A DNA stretch of 64,000 bases, taken from NCBI RefSeq assembly GCF_000090795.2, contig NW_003546258.1, positions 439,769 through 503,768 on the forward strand, in the 5' to 3' direction. The position numbers were made by a program, and so were the translations under genes. The notes under the pieces are model-generated. The model searched no databases. It saw nothing but the letters and a program-made list of their open reading frames with translations, and was not told the origin of the DNA. The DNA comes from Amphimedon queenslandica (lineage: Eukaryota > Porifera > Demospongiae > Haplosclerida > Niphatidae). This document shows, one piece after another, positions 36,590-49,147 of this stretch; positions within the stretch are counted from its first letter, which is position 1, and each line of letters opens with the position of its first letter.

Positions 36590-37149
36590 AATGTAGCTCC
36601 TATATTAGTATTATAACTAACCAGCTGCAGTGAGGTGAAGGAGCTGCAAGACTATACACAAATACAGGAATGCTGTCATTTTGAGAGAGAGAAAAAGAAA
36701 CTGCAGCTGAAAATCTCCTCTTAAATCCTATAAACTCAGCACAGTAAAACACTTCAATTCTATATAGCAGCTACACGACTACTATTATACTATACAGTGG
36801 ATCTGATTAAAGCATGTTGTGATTAGCATTTTAACACTTGAGAGTTGGCAAAACATCAATTATAATGTTTGTGGCAGAATATTTCATTAGTAGTAGATTT
36901 GACTTAAGTGCCATACTTAGGTCTAGAAATGGCAATAGATTCTTCTAGTGTTCTCTGAGATGAGTTGGCTGATGCAGCCAGAAACACTGCTGTTAGTGCC
37001 TTTCTCTAACCTTTAAGACTCTGATGTACATTTAAGCATACCCTAAAAGCTCACACTAATCAAATATTGTAGTTTTTGCATAATAATTAATTTTAATAAT
37101 TACTGTTTCAGATCCAAAGTGTCTACTTATCTTTTTAGCATTATAATAA
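36590..37149. other. Upstream flank of Calx-beta copy C
   Basis: Matches the 5' flank of copy A (32000-32470), e.g. GCTGCAAGACTATACACAAA, AATACAGGAATGCTGTCAT and CATACCCTAAAAGCTCAC. No gene seen. Confidence 0.6.
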
Positions 37150-37500
37150 GACTTGGTGAGAAAGAAATAAATGAAAAAAATCACTCAAAAAATAATGTCA
37201 AAAATGATTAAATGATAAATATAAATAAGAACTGGATGCATGATTGTTTCTTATAAACTGGTTCAATTCATTTACTCAGAGTCAAATCTCTTGTAGTATC
37301 TTCTTTGCCACTTTCTGTTGCCAATTCTTACTCAGCAGTAGTTCCTTGAGTGATCATGTACTCACAGTAGAAGAAGACTCAAAACTGACAAGTGGAACAA
37401 TTTGAGGCATACCAACTACCGGCATAAACATAATTGCTATATTAAAAAGAGCTGCAAGACTATGCACAAATACAGGAATGTTGTCATTATGAGAGAAACA
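37150..37500 (-). pseudogene. Chimeric fragment 2: Calx-beta first exon joined to pantothenate kinase 3' end
   Basis: The same join as fragment 1 (Calx-beta first exon, then PANK 3' end and flank), with several further small changes that interrupt the frame. It lies only about 460 bp from the intact PANK 3' end and shares its 3' flank (AAGAACTGGATGCATGATTG). Confidence 0.75.
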
Positions 37501-37957
37501 GTTTTAAAATCTCCTGATAAATCACTAAGCTATACACACATACTTTCAGTCAAGCATCATACTTATAATACTACGAATGTACATGTACATTTAAGAATAC
37601 CCTAAAAGCTCACGCCAATCAAGATTATTGTAGTTCTTAAAAATAATTAATTTCAATAATTACTGTTTCAAATCCAAAGAAAGTGTCCACTTTATATTTG
37701 TTGAGAGAACTACACCTTATGATAACTTCTACTGTATGTGTGTGTGTGGAATTACTACATGTAGTCATGATCATTATCATTAATGAACTGATAAAATAAA
37801 ATTAATATTGTGAATCAGAGAGAGAACAGAGTATACTTGGGAAGAAAGAAATAAATGAGAAAAAATCACTCAAAAAAATAAAAGCAAAAAACGATAAATG
37901 ATAAATATAAATAAGAACTGGATGCATGATTGTTTCTTATAAACTGGTTCAATTCAT

Positions 37958-40900
37958 TTACTCAGAGTCAGATCTCTTGTAGTCATCTTCCTTGCCACTT
38001 TCTGTTGCCAATTCTTCCTCCAGTTTCATGATCATACCACCTAGTGCTCCAAAGTATCCTTCATGTCTAAGGAAGAGTGCTCTTATGCTACCCTGTGACC
38101 AATACTCCATTGCATATGAGAGCATTTGAGTAGAAAGAACATTATCACACAAATAGTTACCAACAAACACTACACGCTCTATACCCTGGAAATGAGAAAT
38201 GAAAAACTTGATACACAATATTTGCTTCATTGATTAGTGGATGTTTTGATGGAATACCACTACATGTACATACAATACATGTACATGTAGGTATAGGGTC
38301 TTTGGCATGATTTACGAGTAACTTTAAAAATTCATAAAAAATCTCATTTCGATCGGAACGAGCTCAAAGTTGAAACATAACATAAGAACATGTACGTGAA
38401 CCAGATACTATTAATTATAATGTATGAATACATATTCCTCCTAACACTTACCACTATTGATGCACACATTCTAGCAATGGCTCCAATGTTATTGGTGACT
38501 GTCACAAGTGAAGCACGAGCAAGATCAGCTGGGCTAGCCTCGTCCCTACGATCTTTATGCATCATGTGACCAAAGCTGAAACATATAAATAATACATTTA
38601 ACCACTTGAGGGGGTCAGTAATGTTCTCTCTCTCACCTTGAAGCTACCACGTTTCCAGAGAGACCAAGCTTGTGGTAGTCGCCTCCATAAATATCTCTCA
38701 CCATCTTGTCTACTTTGGTGTGATCTCCTTTCTCTGCTAGTGTGATGGCGTCTTGAAAGTTATCACAGCCAGTCAGTAAAGAACATAACCCAAGGAAGGT
38801 ACCACCTCCTACACTGGTCCCTAGGGATTAATATGTACAATGTACATGCAGTAAAATTTTACTAGATAATCTAAGAAGTGAAGCAAAAATACTGTACAGT
38901 GACACTAAATTGTGCAATTGCACTGGATTTAGCTATTAAACAATTGTTTTATACTTGAAAATTTTAGCATGGACACTACAGTCTAAACCCACTATACAAT
39001 ATACAGTACATGTACATGTACATGCATGTACATGTACATACCTCCAATACGTTTAAATTGTGAGGGACCAGTGACATGTAATATACTGACTCCCGATCCA
39101 ATATTAACAATAATGAATGGATAGATCCCAGGATCAAATTTAAATACTTTCTTTCTCGCCAGGTCGGGTTTTTTAGGGTTCTCCCAGTAGTAGCACTCGT
39201 CGGGTAAGTGTCGACAGAAATACTGAACTCCTCGTACCAAGGTTTCCATCTCATCGTACTTGTGTAATGCTATACCTAATCTCTGTGTAAAGAAATAATG
39301 GATGATTATTTGTGCAAACATTACAGTGAAACTGAAATAAATGTACGTGTACATGTACATGTATTTTAACAGTCACAACATAAGTATTGATACATGTACA
39401 TGTACATGACTGTGCTACTGATACTGTGCTACTGATACTGGTATCAATGTACATGTACATGTACATGTATGCGTGTTACATTACATGTATTTCATGATGA
39501 TAATAAGTTTGAAATGATCTTACTTCTTGAAAGTCGTCTTCAAATTTAAAAGCCCCGCCTCCAGTGGCACAGACTACTTTTGAAAAGTCATTGAGGTTAT
39601 ATTCTCGGACCATGTTCATGAATCCTGACATCCGTGAGGTGGCAAACTTTATGAAATGGAGTGTACCTTTTCGACCACCAAACTCTTGAGAAGGCATCTC
39701 TAAATGATCATCACGTACCCCTTTAGGAGAAAAAGGGAGATGAAGAAAGCAAGGTGAGAGATAGAAAAAAGAGTAAAGAATTTATTAAGAAGGCACAAAA
39801 CATCATTAATTTTCCTTATAAAGTACATACAACATCACTACATGTTGATCCTCTATCATGTCCACACATGTTAAGGCGTGTTTACAATATGACATTAGGC
39901 CTGTGTACTGTCAATTTTTAATCAAAAGAGTGGGCGATTTAACATTTTGACATAATTATGTTTTCCACTAGAATAGAGCCAAATCCTATTCCAGCATCAT
40001 GCAATGTAATATTGTAAACCAGCCTTTAGACTTCACCACTGCAATACATTAGCTTCACTCTAATCATCTTAGCAGGAGTGACCCATATACCAATAGAACC
40101 CATACAAGCTACTACCATACACTATAGACACCACAACTTGCTAAAAAGATACTTCCCATAATACTTTCTAGTCCTTACCTGAAGACCCGTACGTTCGATT
40201 AGACTTTAAAAACTCTCTCATTTCTGCTATACCGAGTGATTCCTCTTGGCTGGATCCATTGGCGACAGGACACTCGAAATAAACACATTTAACTAGCGAG
40301 CCACCAATATCAACACCAAACCATTGGCTATCTGAAATAGAATAAAGAAATGAAATTATGAAGGGCTTCTATAGTAATAATACACTCTATATTATGGACT
40401 CTTTGTACAAAAAAGTTGCTCTGATATACAGAGGTGTCCTTTATGTGGAGGTTATTTTATACAGTAAGGAATGTAATTGGTACACTAGGTGCTGTCCGTT
40501 AAACTGAGGGTCATGTACATGTATAGTGTTTTTATGCTATAGAGCGTCCGTTAAAGAAGGCTACACTATAATGGGCAAACTTACATGTATACTAGTGGTA
40601 GCCTGAGAAGTACATACACGTACACATGGAATCATTATAGTTTTAAGTGCTGTCATTATGCAAGCAAATTTGCCATAAATATTATAATTTAAAATTTAAA
40701 TTATACATGTAGGACAATAAGATTGCTTGATACGTGCACAACCGTAATTTCATTTTATAAATAATTTGCACTTTTGCATCATTCAAAGACACAACAGCTG
40801 CTGAAAAGTGCAAACGAGCAAATTAAAAAATCACATGATGACTTTTAATTCAAATGATCAACAAAATGGACCCAAAATAAAAACAAAAAAATACCCTGCA

Positions 40901-41075
40901 GCTGCAGCAGAATAAATACAGAAAATATACTAAAATTACCTAAATGCACCCGAGTAAAAGGCAGTCCTGTCACTGCTGTAGAACAAGATGAAGAATAAAG
41001 AGACTCTGAAGAAGAGCTGAGGGAGGAAGGACGGTCAGATATTGGGCTTTCGGCAAATAGTTCGTCCGTATCCAT
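37958..41075 (-). CDS. PANK: Pantothenate kinase (PANK1/2/3 type)
   Basis: About seven exons from ATG 41075 ([20 protein letters not shown], a serine-rich N-terminus) to TAA 37958. The kinase core starts [19 protein letters not shown], whose DxGGS is the ATP-binding motif. It continues [68 protein letters not shown] and [20 protein letters not shown], all in the order of animal PANKs, and ends with an acidic tail ([16 protein letters not shown]). It catalyses the first and rate-limiting step of CoA synthesis and is feedback-inhibited by acyl-CoA in the family. The frame extends upstream only to a TTG, so 41075 is the start. Its 3' end is the source of the two chimeric fragments. Confidence 0.94.
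38280..38400. mobile_element. Family-2 MITE fragment in a PANK intron
   Basis: Contains AACTTTAAAAATTCATAAAAA, TTTCGATCGGAACGAGCTCAAA and ACATAAGAACATGTA, half of the usual unit. Confidence 0.55.
39721..40177 (-). other. PANK intron without recognisable content
   Basis: About 450 bp. AT-rich, no element, hairpin or gene recognised. Confidence 0.4.
40335..40938 (-). other. First PANK intron
   Basis: About 600 bp after the MDTDELF exon. It contains GAGGTGTCCTTTATGTGGAGG and GGGTCATGTACATGTATAGTG, phrases that resemble the interior of the mariner-like MITE at 54677, so a decayed copy is possible. Nothing else recognised. Confidence 0.4.
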
Positions 41076-41308
41076 TCTAAATGAAAGGTCTAGAGATGAA
41101 AAGAAAGATTGAGGTGTCTTATTGTCGTGAGAATCAGTCAATCAGTTTATCAGGCGAGACAAGACTCGAGAGAGAAATGATCACCTTATCATGCGTCTAC
41201 AATTTGTTTTCATGAAAGAATACGGAGCAATCTGATTATAATAAACTGAAAATATACGGAATCAATAAGCTTAAACCGGAAGTGGATTTACGTTAGGGCG
41301 TGGTTAAA
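41076..41308. promoter_or_regulatory. Shared head-to-head promoter, PANK / SUCLG1
   Basis: 233 bp between divergent start codons. GTTAGGGCGTGG precedes the SUCLG1 ATG. The pairing puts CoA synthesis beside a CoA-using TCA enzyme, though this may be chance. Confidence 0.55.
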
Positions 41309-43429
41309 ATGGCTGCCATGAGGACTGCATATAATCTGCAAAGGACAGGGAGTTTAGCTCGAGCCCTTCGGATAGCACCTCTACTATCAAGTAATTAATA
41401 AGAAACTACTCCTTTCTCTTTTTACCATCAAACAGCAACCAATGGTGGCCTACAGACAAAGAGATATTCCTCAAATAGTGGTTATGATGGCACCAGAAGA
41501 AACCTTATGATTAGCGAGAACACTAGAGTTATCTGTCAGGGCTTCACGGGAAATCAAGTAAGCAGCATCTGTTTTATTAACCAAGAGAGGGTTGTTTCAA
41601 CTGTCAATCGGGTAGCTGTCAATTTTATTTTTTTGAAATTTTTGTTTGTAAATCACAAATTAACACTTTAAAGTTCCACCTACTTTGACTAGGGTACCCT
41701 GCACTCTGAGCAGTCGATTGAGTATGGAACTAATGTAGTGGGCGGGGTTACGCCTGGTAAAGGAGGACAAACAAATCTTGGAAGACCTGTTTTTAATACA
41801 GTGAAAGAGGTGTGACCAAACTATATAATACTAATCGTACTTATCTTACTTATATTTTAGGCCAAAGAAGCGACAGGTTGCGACGCTTCCATTATATTTG
41901 TACCACCTCCTGTAGCTGCTCGTGCCATACTGGATGCCATTGAAGCAGAGATTGGTTTAGTGGTTGTCATTACGGAGGGAATTCCCCAGCAAGACATGGT
42001 CAAGGTAACAGCAGCTGGATAAAAGAAAAGAAGGAGGACATTTTTTATTATTATTTTAGGTCAAACACACTTTAATTAGACAAAATAAGACAAGAATGGT
42101 CGGACCCAACTGTCCCGGAATTATCAGGGTTAGTTAACTTGAAATTTGCTTGGCACTAAAAATTTTTGACAATCATGCATGATTGAGTATTGACATAGAG
42201 ATTAGTCTGATGTGAAATTGGGAATACATCAAGATCTACTGTATCTATATTGCTTTGCTTGCTTAGGCCCAGATCCTTAATTCATCTATTTATTTATGTT
42301 TGTTCATTTCATTTCATTTAGCCTAGTCATAAAATAAAGATGGGGATTATGCCTGGATTTATACACCAACCTGGTAGAGTTGGCATAGTATCAAGATCAG
42401 GTACACTCACTTACGAAGCAGTCTGGCAGACTAGCAATGTTGGATTAGGGCAGTCTCTTTGTGTTGGTAAGGGAAAGGATCACACGTATATCATGTGACA
42501 ATCACACTATGTGAATTGATTATAGGCATTGGTGGGGATCCTTTCAATGGAACCAACTTTGTTGATTGTCTTGATGTGTTTTTAAAAGACCCAGACACAG
42601 ATGGTGAGAGAGAGATTTCACACACATACACTGATAATGTTCTTGTAATGTTAATGTTACAGCTATTGTACTCATTGGAGAGATTGGTGGTTCAGCTGAA
42701 GAGAATGCAGCAGAATATTTACAGGAACACAATTCAGTAAGAGACCATTACTGACCTCAAATACCTAATGTACCCGATTCACATTATGTGCATAGGGACC
42801 CAATGCTAAACCAGTAGCTGCCTTTATAGCAGGACTGACAGCACCTCCTGGGAGAAGAATGGGTTAGTTTGTATGCACCATAATACATGAACACTGTATG
42901 GAGTGACCAGTGTGAATCAGTAATGTAATACCTGAGTCTCTTGATATCTGCCCTCAGCTTCACCTCAATCAGATATCTCAATCCTCGGGTATTACATTAC
43001 TTCTTAATATACCGTATAGCGGGAAATTTTGGAGGGAATTAAATTTGGTGTATTGATAGCCATTCGCCAAAATAAAATCTCCCATTTTGAGTCAATTATA
43101 CGCATGCTCAATGTCACATGGCCACAAATTTGCCAAATTAAAATTCGCCAATCAAAATTTCCCGCTATATGGTACACACCTTGAATCTGTACTCTGGATA
43201 TAAATTGAATGTACAGTATGATCCTTTGTCCATATTAGGTCATGCTGGTGCTATCATATCTCAGGGTAAAGGCGGAGCTCAAGAAAAAATAAAGAGTTTA
43301 GAAGCAGCTGGAGTGCATATCGCCAAATCACCAGCACTTATGGGAGAAACTATTAGAAAGGTACGAGAGATCCGTCTGTTTAAAATTAACTAATTTTTAT
43401 AGGCAATGGCAGAAGCTGGTAAACTTTAG
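41309..43429 (+). CDS. SUCLG1: Succinyl-CoA ligase alpha subunit, mitochondrial
   Basis: About ten exons from ATG 41309 to TAG 43429. A basic amphipathic leader ([20 protein letters not shown]) suggests mitochondrial import. The CoA-binding Rossmann half contains [20 protein letters not shown] and [12 protein letters not shown]. The ligase half contains [48 protein letters not shown] and [18 protein letters not shown], where the histidine is the phosphorylated catalytic residue. It ends KAMAEAGKL. With a beta subunit it makes ATP or GTP from succinyl-CoA in the TCA cycle. A family-1 MITE sits in its penultimate large intron. Confidence 0.96.
43010..43174. mobile_element. MITE, family 1, in SUCLG1 intron
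   Basis: A 165-bp element from TACCGTATAGCGGGAAATTT to AAATTTCCCGCTATATGGTA, inverted ends of about 20 bp with two mismatches. The core GCGCATGC-like phrase ATACGCATGCTCAATG matches the other family-1 copies. Confidence 0.8.
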
Positions 43430-43591
43430 CTAGTTAACATGTTAACATAAGCAGCAAAATATCACGAGTCGTGGACATATAGAAATAATTAATATTCATA
43501 ACATTAATTGTTATTATTAATTAATTAAAAATTGATACTATTATGTTAGCGGTGGATAAAATAATACTAATAATAATAATATAATACTAGT

Positions 43592-46053
43592 TTACAAAAC
43601 TGGTTTTGTTCCTATCCCTCCAGCCAGTTCAAACACACTTTGAGCAACAGCAATACCTAAAGAATGAGCTTCCTCCTACAATCATAAATAAAGGAGGCGT
43701 GGCTCATTAATTAACGACTATGAAATGATTAATCTCACTTTTGTTTCAGCTTCTGCATAAACTCTAACAATGTCTTCGGTACCAGATGGTCTGTATATCA
43801 GAGAACAGCTGGTAATACTGACTCCTCCCCTTCCATCACTCACCTAACAAAGGATCTTCCCTTACTGACTGTATTTACTAATTTATCAATAAGATCTTGT
43901 AGCCCGTCTGGTTTGACACACTTCCTCTCTTCATCAGCTGTCTTTATAACCTGACGGTCTTTGACCTTTTGATTATAAATAATATTAATTAACTAATAAT
44001 AGTTATTGTTAATTACTTTAACTTTTATTTGTTCGTTAGGTAGATCTGTATAGAGGTTAGCCCAATCATCAAAACTCCACTTAATAATAATAATTAAATA
44101 ATTATCAGTGCTCTCTCTCTCTCACTCACTTTTTTATGCGACAGTATAACTTGAACTATTAACATGTCAGATATTGAGTCACCTGTAGTCTGAAGAATAA
44201 AAAGATTCAGTTAATTTATGTAAATATATTGACTGTGTGAATTTTGTCTAGTTTGATAGTTGGACATTACCTGATTAGTTAAATCAATGAGGTCCAGGAG
44301 AGCCTTACCACTGCTTCTAACATCATCGGACAATCTAAAATTAGTACAAATAAACGTAATATACCACCATATTAACATACTTCTCATTATGCACGAATGC
44401 CTTGATTCGTTCTACAGCAGTATCACTGTAGAGTACAGTCCCATGTCCATTAGCCTCAAAGAAGATTCCGATATCAAATTCTTGAGCTTTTCGCTGAAGA
44501 TACTTCACTCCCGTCTCTGTAAAAGTCACTGGTATATCCTATTATTAATGATAATAATGAATAATAATAATAATCTTACCAGTGTCTCTTGTATGTATGT
44601 GGTAGAACTGCCATTAGCATAAGCTGTTTGAATGACGCCTAAAAAGAAAGAGAGAGCCATTCAAATTAAGCAACTTTTTTTTTAAATCGTAAAAAAACCT
44701 TTTAATTGGAATGAGCTCAAACTTGAAACACAAAATAAGTACATGCATATGCATCAGAAAATGTAATAAAAATAGAGAATTCTCTCCTAGTCATTTTTGG
44801 CAAAATTTGGCCAATGACCCTGTACTATAGTACAGGGACTTTGGCCTGATTTTGGAGCAACTTTAAAAATTCGTAAAAAATCTAATTTTGATCGGAATCA
44901 ACTCAAACTTTCTACACAACATAAGTACATGTATATGCATCAGAAAATGTAATAAAAATAGAGAATTCTCTCCTAGTCATTTTTGGCAAAATTTGGCCAA
45001 TGACACTGTACTACAGTGACTTCAGCCGTGTACAATGTTAGTTAATGTGATAGTAACTTACTCATGTTTAGTTTAAGGCTTAACGTTAATAAATGATCTT
45101 TAATGAACATTGCCATCTGTAGAAATAATCATAAATAATCACAATATAACTAATTTATTACATACCAGACTGGCAATTCTGTCTCCATCAAGCAGAACGA
45201 ATTTACCTCCATCTATAATACATGTACATGTACAGATACATGTATAACTATCAATGTGGATACCTTTACTGCAGTACCAGAATACAATCCTGTCTGCGTC
45301 TCCATCAAACGAAACATAACAACCACCTGGAACTATTGGTACACCTGGACACAAAGCACATTATTAAGACCACACCCTCTAAACCACACCCTTTAAAACA
45401 AACACACCCTCTTACCGTTAGGGGCAACTTGTGATGCCTTTACAAAATCAGCTCCACACTATAACATTAATTTATTTATTTATTTGTTTGTTTTGTTTAC
45501 CATATAATTCAGTTCTCCATTGGTTCCGTCATTATACACTTCAATGTTCATTATGTCCCCGATGTGCTCCAATAGCTCAATCACTCTCCCCGCCCCCACA
45601 CCGTTAGCAGCATCCAGTTTCATGACAGGTTTTGAATCTGACACTACCTGGAATAATAATAACTATAATTTATATGGCCAAAACTACATTTACATGACAT
45701 GTGGATAATAACATGTAATTATGTACATGTAAATAACTAATTCTCATTTCAGCTGCTTATGTAGTATTTTAGAACTTGTGTACAAGTACATGTATATGTT
45801 TAAGGTTTTTCGTGAGTACCTGAGACATCAGTGAGCGAAAGGCCTTGGAGAGTTTTTGATAGTAGCCAAGTGGAGTGGGTTGGCCATAGGAGCACTGTGA
45901 GTTGTGACTTTTGACGATAAAATGTAACTGGGGAGTAGTCAATAAACCTGAATAATAATAAATTTTATTTTATTTTATTTTTCTTCACTAATTTTTGTTC
46001 ATCCTACATCTAAGTGCTCTTTCTGTTTTTATAATGATAATAATAATAATAAC

Positions 46054-46098
<45 letters not shown>

Positions 46099-47139
46099 CG
46101 TAGTTCATAAAGGTTATACCGTATAGCAGGTATATTTCCCAGGGAAAATATTTCACAAAAATTGCCTTTCAACCTATTCACAAAAAATTTTCTTGCGTTT
46201 TGCTTCTACTGACCATTATTAGTATGTTACAAAATAATTGTCATAGATAAAAAATTTCATAAATTTTTTAAAACTGCGAAATTAGTGAAATTAAATCCCC
46301 GTGAAATATATCCCCTATACAATACATGGTATATGTAATTATTGCAAATCAGTCAAAAATAATACGTGTACATGTAAATCATCATTTTGAGTACATGTAC
46401 ATGCAGTCATTCACATACCATGATCAGTATAACGTACTCCTAATAGCTGAAGGCCATCTTTTAACAAAGCCAACAGACCATCACTGCTCGGTCTAGTGTA
46501 AAAATAGTAAATAAAATATTCACCAATTTCTGTGCTACCTGGTGTCCCTTGCAATTTGAATGACAGGATTATAATTAATATCATTTAATGAATATTTATT
46601 AACAGTGGACATAATGACCTCCTTTAAATCCGAGCTAATTAAAGGAGAATCATATAGCTTGAAATTATTATTTATTTTCAAACTTTGTCGCATTAGCGAT
46701 TTCCGAGGCCACAGACTCCCATTCTGGTATTAACATTTCCCCTCTTGTGTCGACAAATTTAACCCCATTATCCTAATTAATGCACACATATTAAAATAGG
46801 ATCACACCCACAACTGACCTCCACAGGATTATGAGACGCAGTAATCACAATACCAATAGACCCTGAAATAATAATAAATAAATAAATAATTATTTTGTGC
46901 TTTACCTCGAGCAGCTCTTGATCTCAGGCCAGCTATGACGCTTGCTCTAAAAAGTACACACTCCAGTAGATTTGCTCTGCAGGTAAGAAAAGAAAAATTT
47001 AGTTTTTATTAAATTTATACCTTCACAAAAATGTCTACCTTTCTCTAAAACCTGCTGTACCGTATGAGAACTTTTTTGGTGGGCCATTAGGAAACCTGGC
47101 CCTGTCTTCAGTCACAAAACCTTCAATAATGGCCTCCAT
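43592..47139 (-). CDS. PGM3: Phosphoacetylglucosamine mutase
   Basis: A multi-exon gene from ATG 47139 to TAA 43592. It starts [20 protein letters not shown] then [13 protein letters not shown]. The catalytic serine loop is [12 protein letters not shown] at about 46835. The metal-binding loop is VSFDGDADR at about 45300, the sugar-binding loop FEANGHGT at about 44450, and the phosphate-binding loop [15 protein letters not shown] at about 43770. It ends [16 protein letters not shown]. This is the full alpha-phosphohexomutase set. It converts GlcNAc-6-P to GlcNAc-1-P for UDP-GlcNAc synthesis. An in-frame ATG at 47292 would add 51 residues unlike the family, so the shorter start is preferred. 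Confidence 0.95.
44680..45030. mobile_element. Two family-2 MITE copies in PGM3 intron
   Basis: Two units meet at the palindrome CCCTGTACTATAGTACAGGG (44818-44837). They include TTTTGATCGGAATCAACTC and GTACATGTATATGCATCAGA and are almost identical to the SEPSECS intron copies, so the spread is recent. Confidence 0.8.
46022..46100. repeat. (AAT)n microsatellite
   Basis: About 25 AAT units with a few AAC interruptions in a PGM3 intron. Confidence 0.9.
46117..46331. mobile_element. MITE, family 1 (diverged), in PGM3 intron
   Basis: Starts TACCGTATAGCAGGTATATTT and ends AAATATATCCCCTATACAATACATGGTA. The ends are inverted but diverged. It lies directly next to an (AAT)n run. Confidence 0.6.
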
Positions 47140-47430
47140 TATCTTGAGAAAGTCACAAAGGGGCAAAAATAAGCAAATATCCGTTTCGTGAACGGAATAA
47201 TTATCCGGTAAACTGTTTATACTCACAAAATACGGATTACTTTGCATACAATATCCGGCTGTAAACGAAATCATTATGAAACATGCCTTCATGTGTCGTT
47301 GATGTTGAAGTTGCTACCAGTTATGTCATCATCATATTACTGTAGCTCTAGCAAGTACAAGAAACAAGAAAAATAGCTTTGGAAGCGAGAGAGGGAAGGA
47401 AGAAGAAATTTGCAGACTGGACTCGTTGGA
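47140..47430. promoter_or_regulatory. Shared head-to-head promoter, PGM3 / HPDL
   Basis: 291 bp between divergent start codons. An imperfect inverted repeat around ATATCCGTTTCGTGAACGGAT (47178-47198) has TTCGTGAACG at its centre. Confidence 0.5.
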
Positions 47431-48970
47431 ATGGCATCAATTCATCATTTTGAAGTCTTAACCTCAAACCTGTCTCATCGTGTGAACCAGTTCCAGTCCC
47501 AGTTTGGGTTTAAAGTATTTGCACATTCAGCGACTTCAGACCAACCCACTACTGTGGAGGGAGAGGGCGTGGCTTTACATATTAATTCCGTCGTCATGGT
47601 GATCAGAGGTGTCAAAGGGGTTTCGCCTCCTAATGACTGGATAAGCGACGTCGCATTACATATCTCGTCTTCGACTCAATTTGACGGTTTACTTGAACGA
47701 CTACAATCGACATCCGATGCAAGCGTTTTAAGAACTTCTTGTACGACAGATACTCCTCGACCATTAGCTGAAGGCTTGTTGTGTCCAGCTGGTACAGGAG
47801 ATAATACTAGAACTAAACAAAGGAAATATTTTAAAGTATCGAGTCCGTTTAGTTCTGTATGTCATACTGTAATATGTGGAGAGTGCAGTTGTAAAGAAGG
47901 ATGGAGGGACGGAGGAGAAGGAGAGGGTATAGAGTGTCTTTTAGGTTTCGTTAAGTGTCCATTGCTTTATGGGGAACCTTGTTCGTCATGTAGTGGGCGG
48001 TTTGATTCTAGTTCTTTGGTATCGAGGCCTCGGGATGTGTCACATGTTGATCATGTGACTTTTGCATGTCACACTCATTCATCTGACGACATATTGAAAT
48101 GGTAAGAGACTAATATTATATATTTATAATATTTTATTATTATATTTTAATATCAATATTATATTTTATTAATTTTATGTATTTAGGTACGAAAGACATC
48201 TTGGATTCCAAAGGTTGCAGATTAACTCTAAAGAAGATGATAATGGTTTTATTTTGGATGGCAGCAATGGGATGAGAATGTTAGCCATGAAGTACTGGCA
48301 ATGTTCAGAGACCACGGCTACGTTGGGAGGGAAAGACGAAAAACTAGTTCAACTTGTTTTTGCAGAGCCACTTCCTAATGCAGGTTAGTTAATTGAGAAT
48401 ATACATTGTTATTAATTGTTATTAATAGGAAAGAATCAGGTGGGGACTTTCCTTAAGCAAAATTCCGGCCCTGGTGTTCAACACATTGCCTTTCACACTG
48501 AGAATATTGTGGGTGTGGTTTCTAATCTCCGTAGCAACGGCGTTCATTTCATTACTCCACCACCTGAATACTACTCACTGGTGAGTCTGTTCTAATTGTA
48601 CTTAAACTGTTTAGCTTCTCTTGCAGTTTGAAAAGATGAACGAGATAAGGAAGGCTGGTGAGAGCGTAGACCTGTTGCAAGAGAATAACATATTGATTGA
48701 TTTTGAAGAGGAGGAAGAGAAGAAAAAGTAAGAGAAAGAAGAAACTAGCTCTAGTGACAAAGCGGTTTATTAATTTATTTTTAATTTATTTTCAGGTATC
48801 TAATGCAAGTCTTTAGTCATCCTTTATTCGATAGAGAGACATTCTTTCTTGAGATAATTCAAAGACACGGTGCTGCAGGCTTTGGTGCTGGTAACATCAT
48901 TGCTCTGTGGAAAGCACTAGAGATTCACTTTAGACGCAATAAAACAATAGGAGGACACTCAGGATACTAG
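47431..48970 (+). CDS. HPDL: 4-hydroxyphenylpyruvate dioxygenase-like protein
   Basis: Starts MASIHHFEVLTSNLSHRVNQ at 47431; the open frame extends back only to a TTG. About six exons, ending GAGNIIALWKALEIHFRRNK plus TIGGHSGY. Two vicinal-oxygen-chelate halves are present. The three metal ligands of HPD enzymes are visible: His in SHVDHVTFACHT, His in GVQHIAFHT and Glu in FFLEIIQRHGAAGFGAGNI. The central HVDHVTFACHTHSSDDILKW and the low similarity of the N-terminal half point to HPDL, not the tyrosine-degrading HPD. Human HPDL is mitochondrial and makes 4-hydroxymandelate for coenzyme Q headgroup synthesis (known). No clear targeting peptide is seen here. Confidence 0.88.
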
Positions 48971-49147
48971 CCTACGTGTATAGTAATCTATTAGTAATCT
49001 ATGCCCATACCACACTATTAAATTATTATTTATTACACTCATCTGTTGCATATCAAAACTATTAAAATGATTTTAAATCTTAAGATCAAAGCGTGTGGGT
49101 GTAGCAATAATTTGCGTAACTGAAAAAATTATAAACTAATAAAAAAA

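Noticed and set aside
31246-38010. The repeated Calx-beta block as a retroelement or viral remnant
   Set aside because: No reverse transcriptase, integrase, capsid, terminal repeats or poly(A) tract; repeats include introns and flanks, so DNA-level duplication explains it.
47140-47292. In-frame upstream ATG for PGM3 giving 51 extra residues
   Set aside because: The extension is hydrophobic, unlike the family, and would consume half the divergent promoter; the 47139 start gives the usual N-terminal length.
47410-47430. HPDL start at 47410
   Set aside because: That codon is TTG; the first ATG in frame is 47431 and gives a family-like N-terminus.
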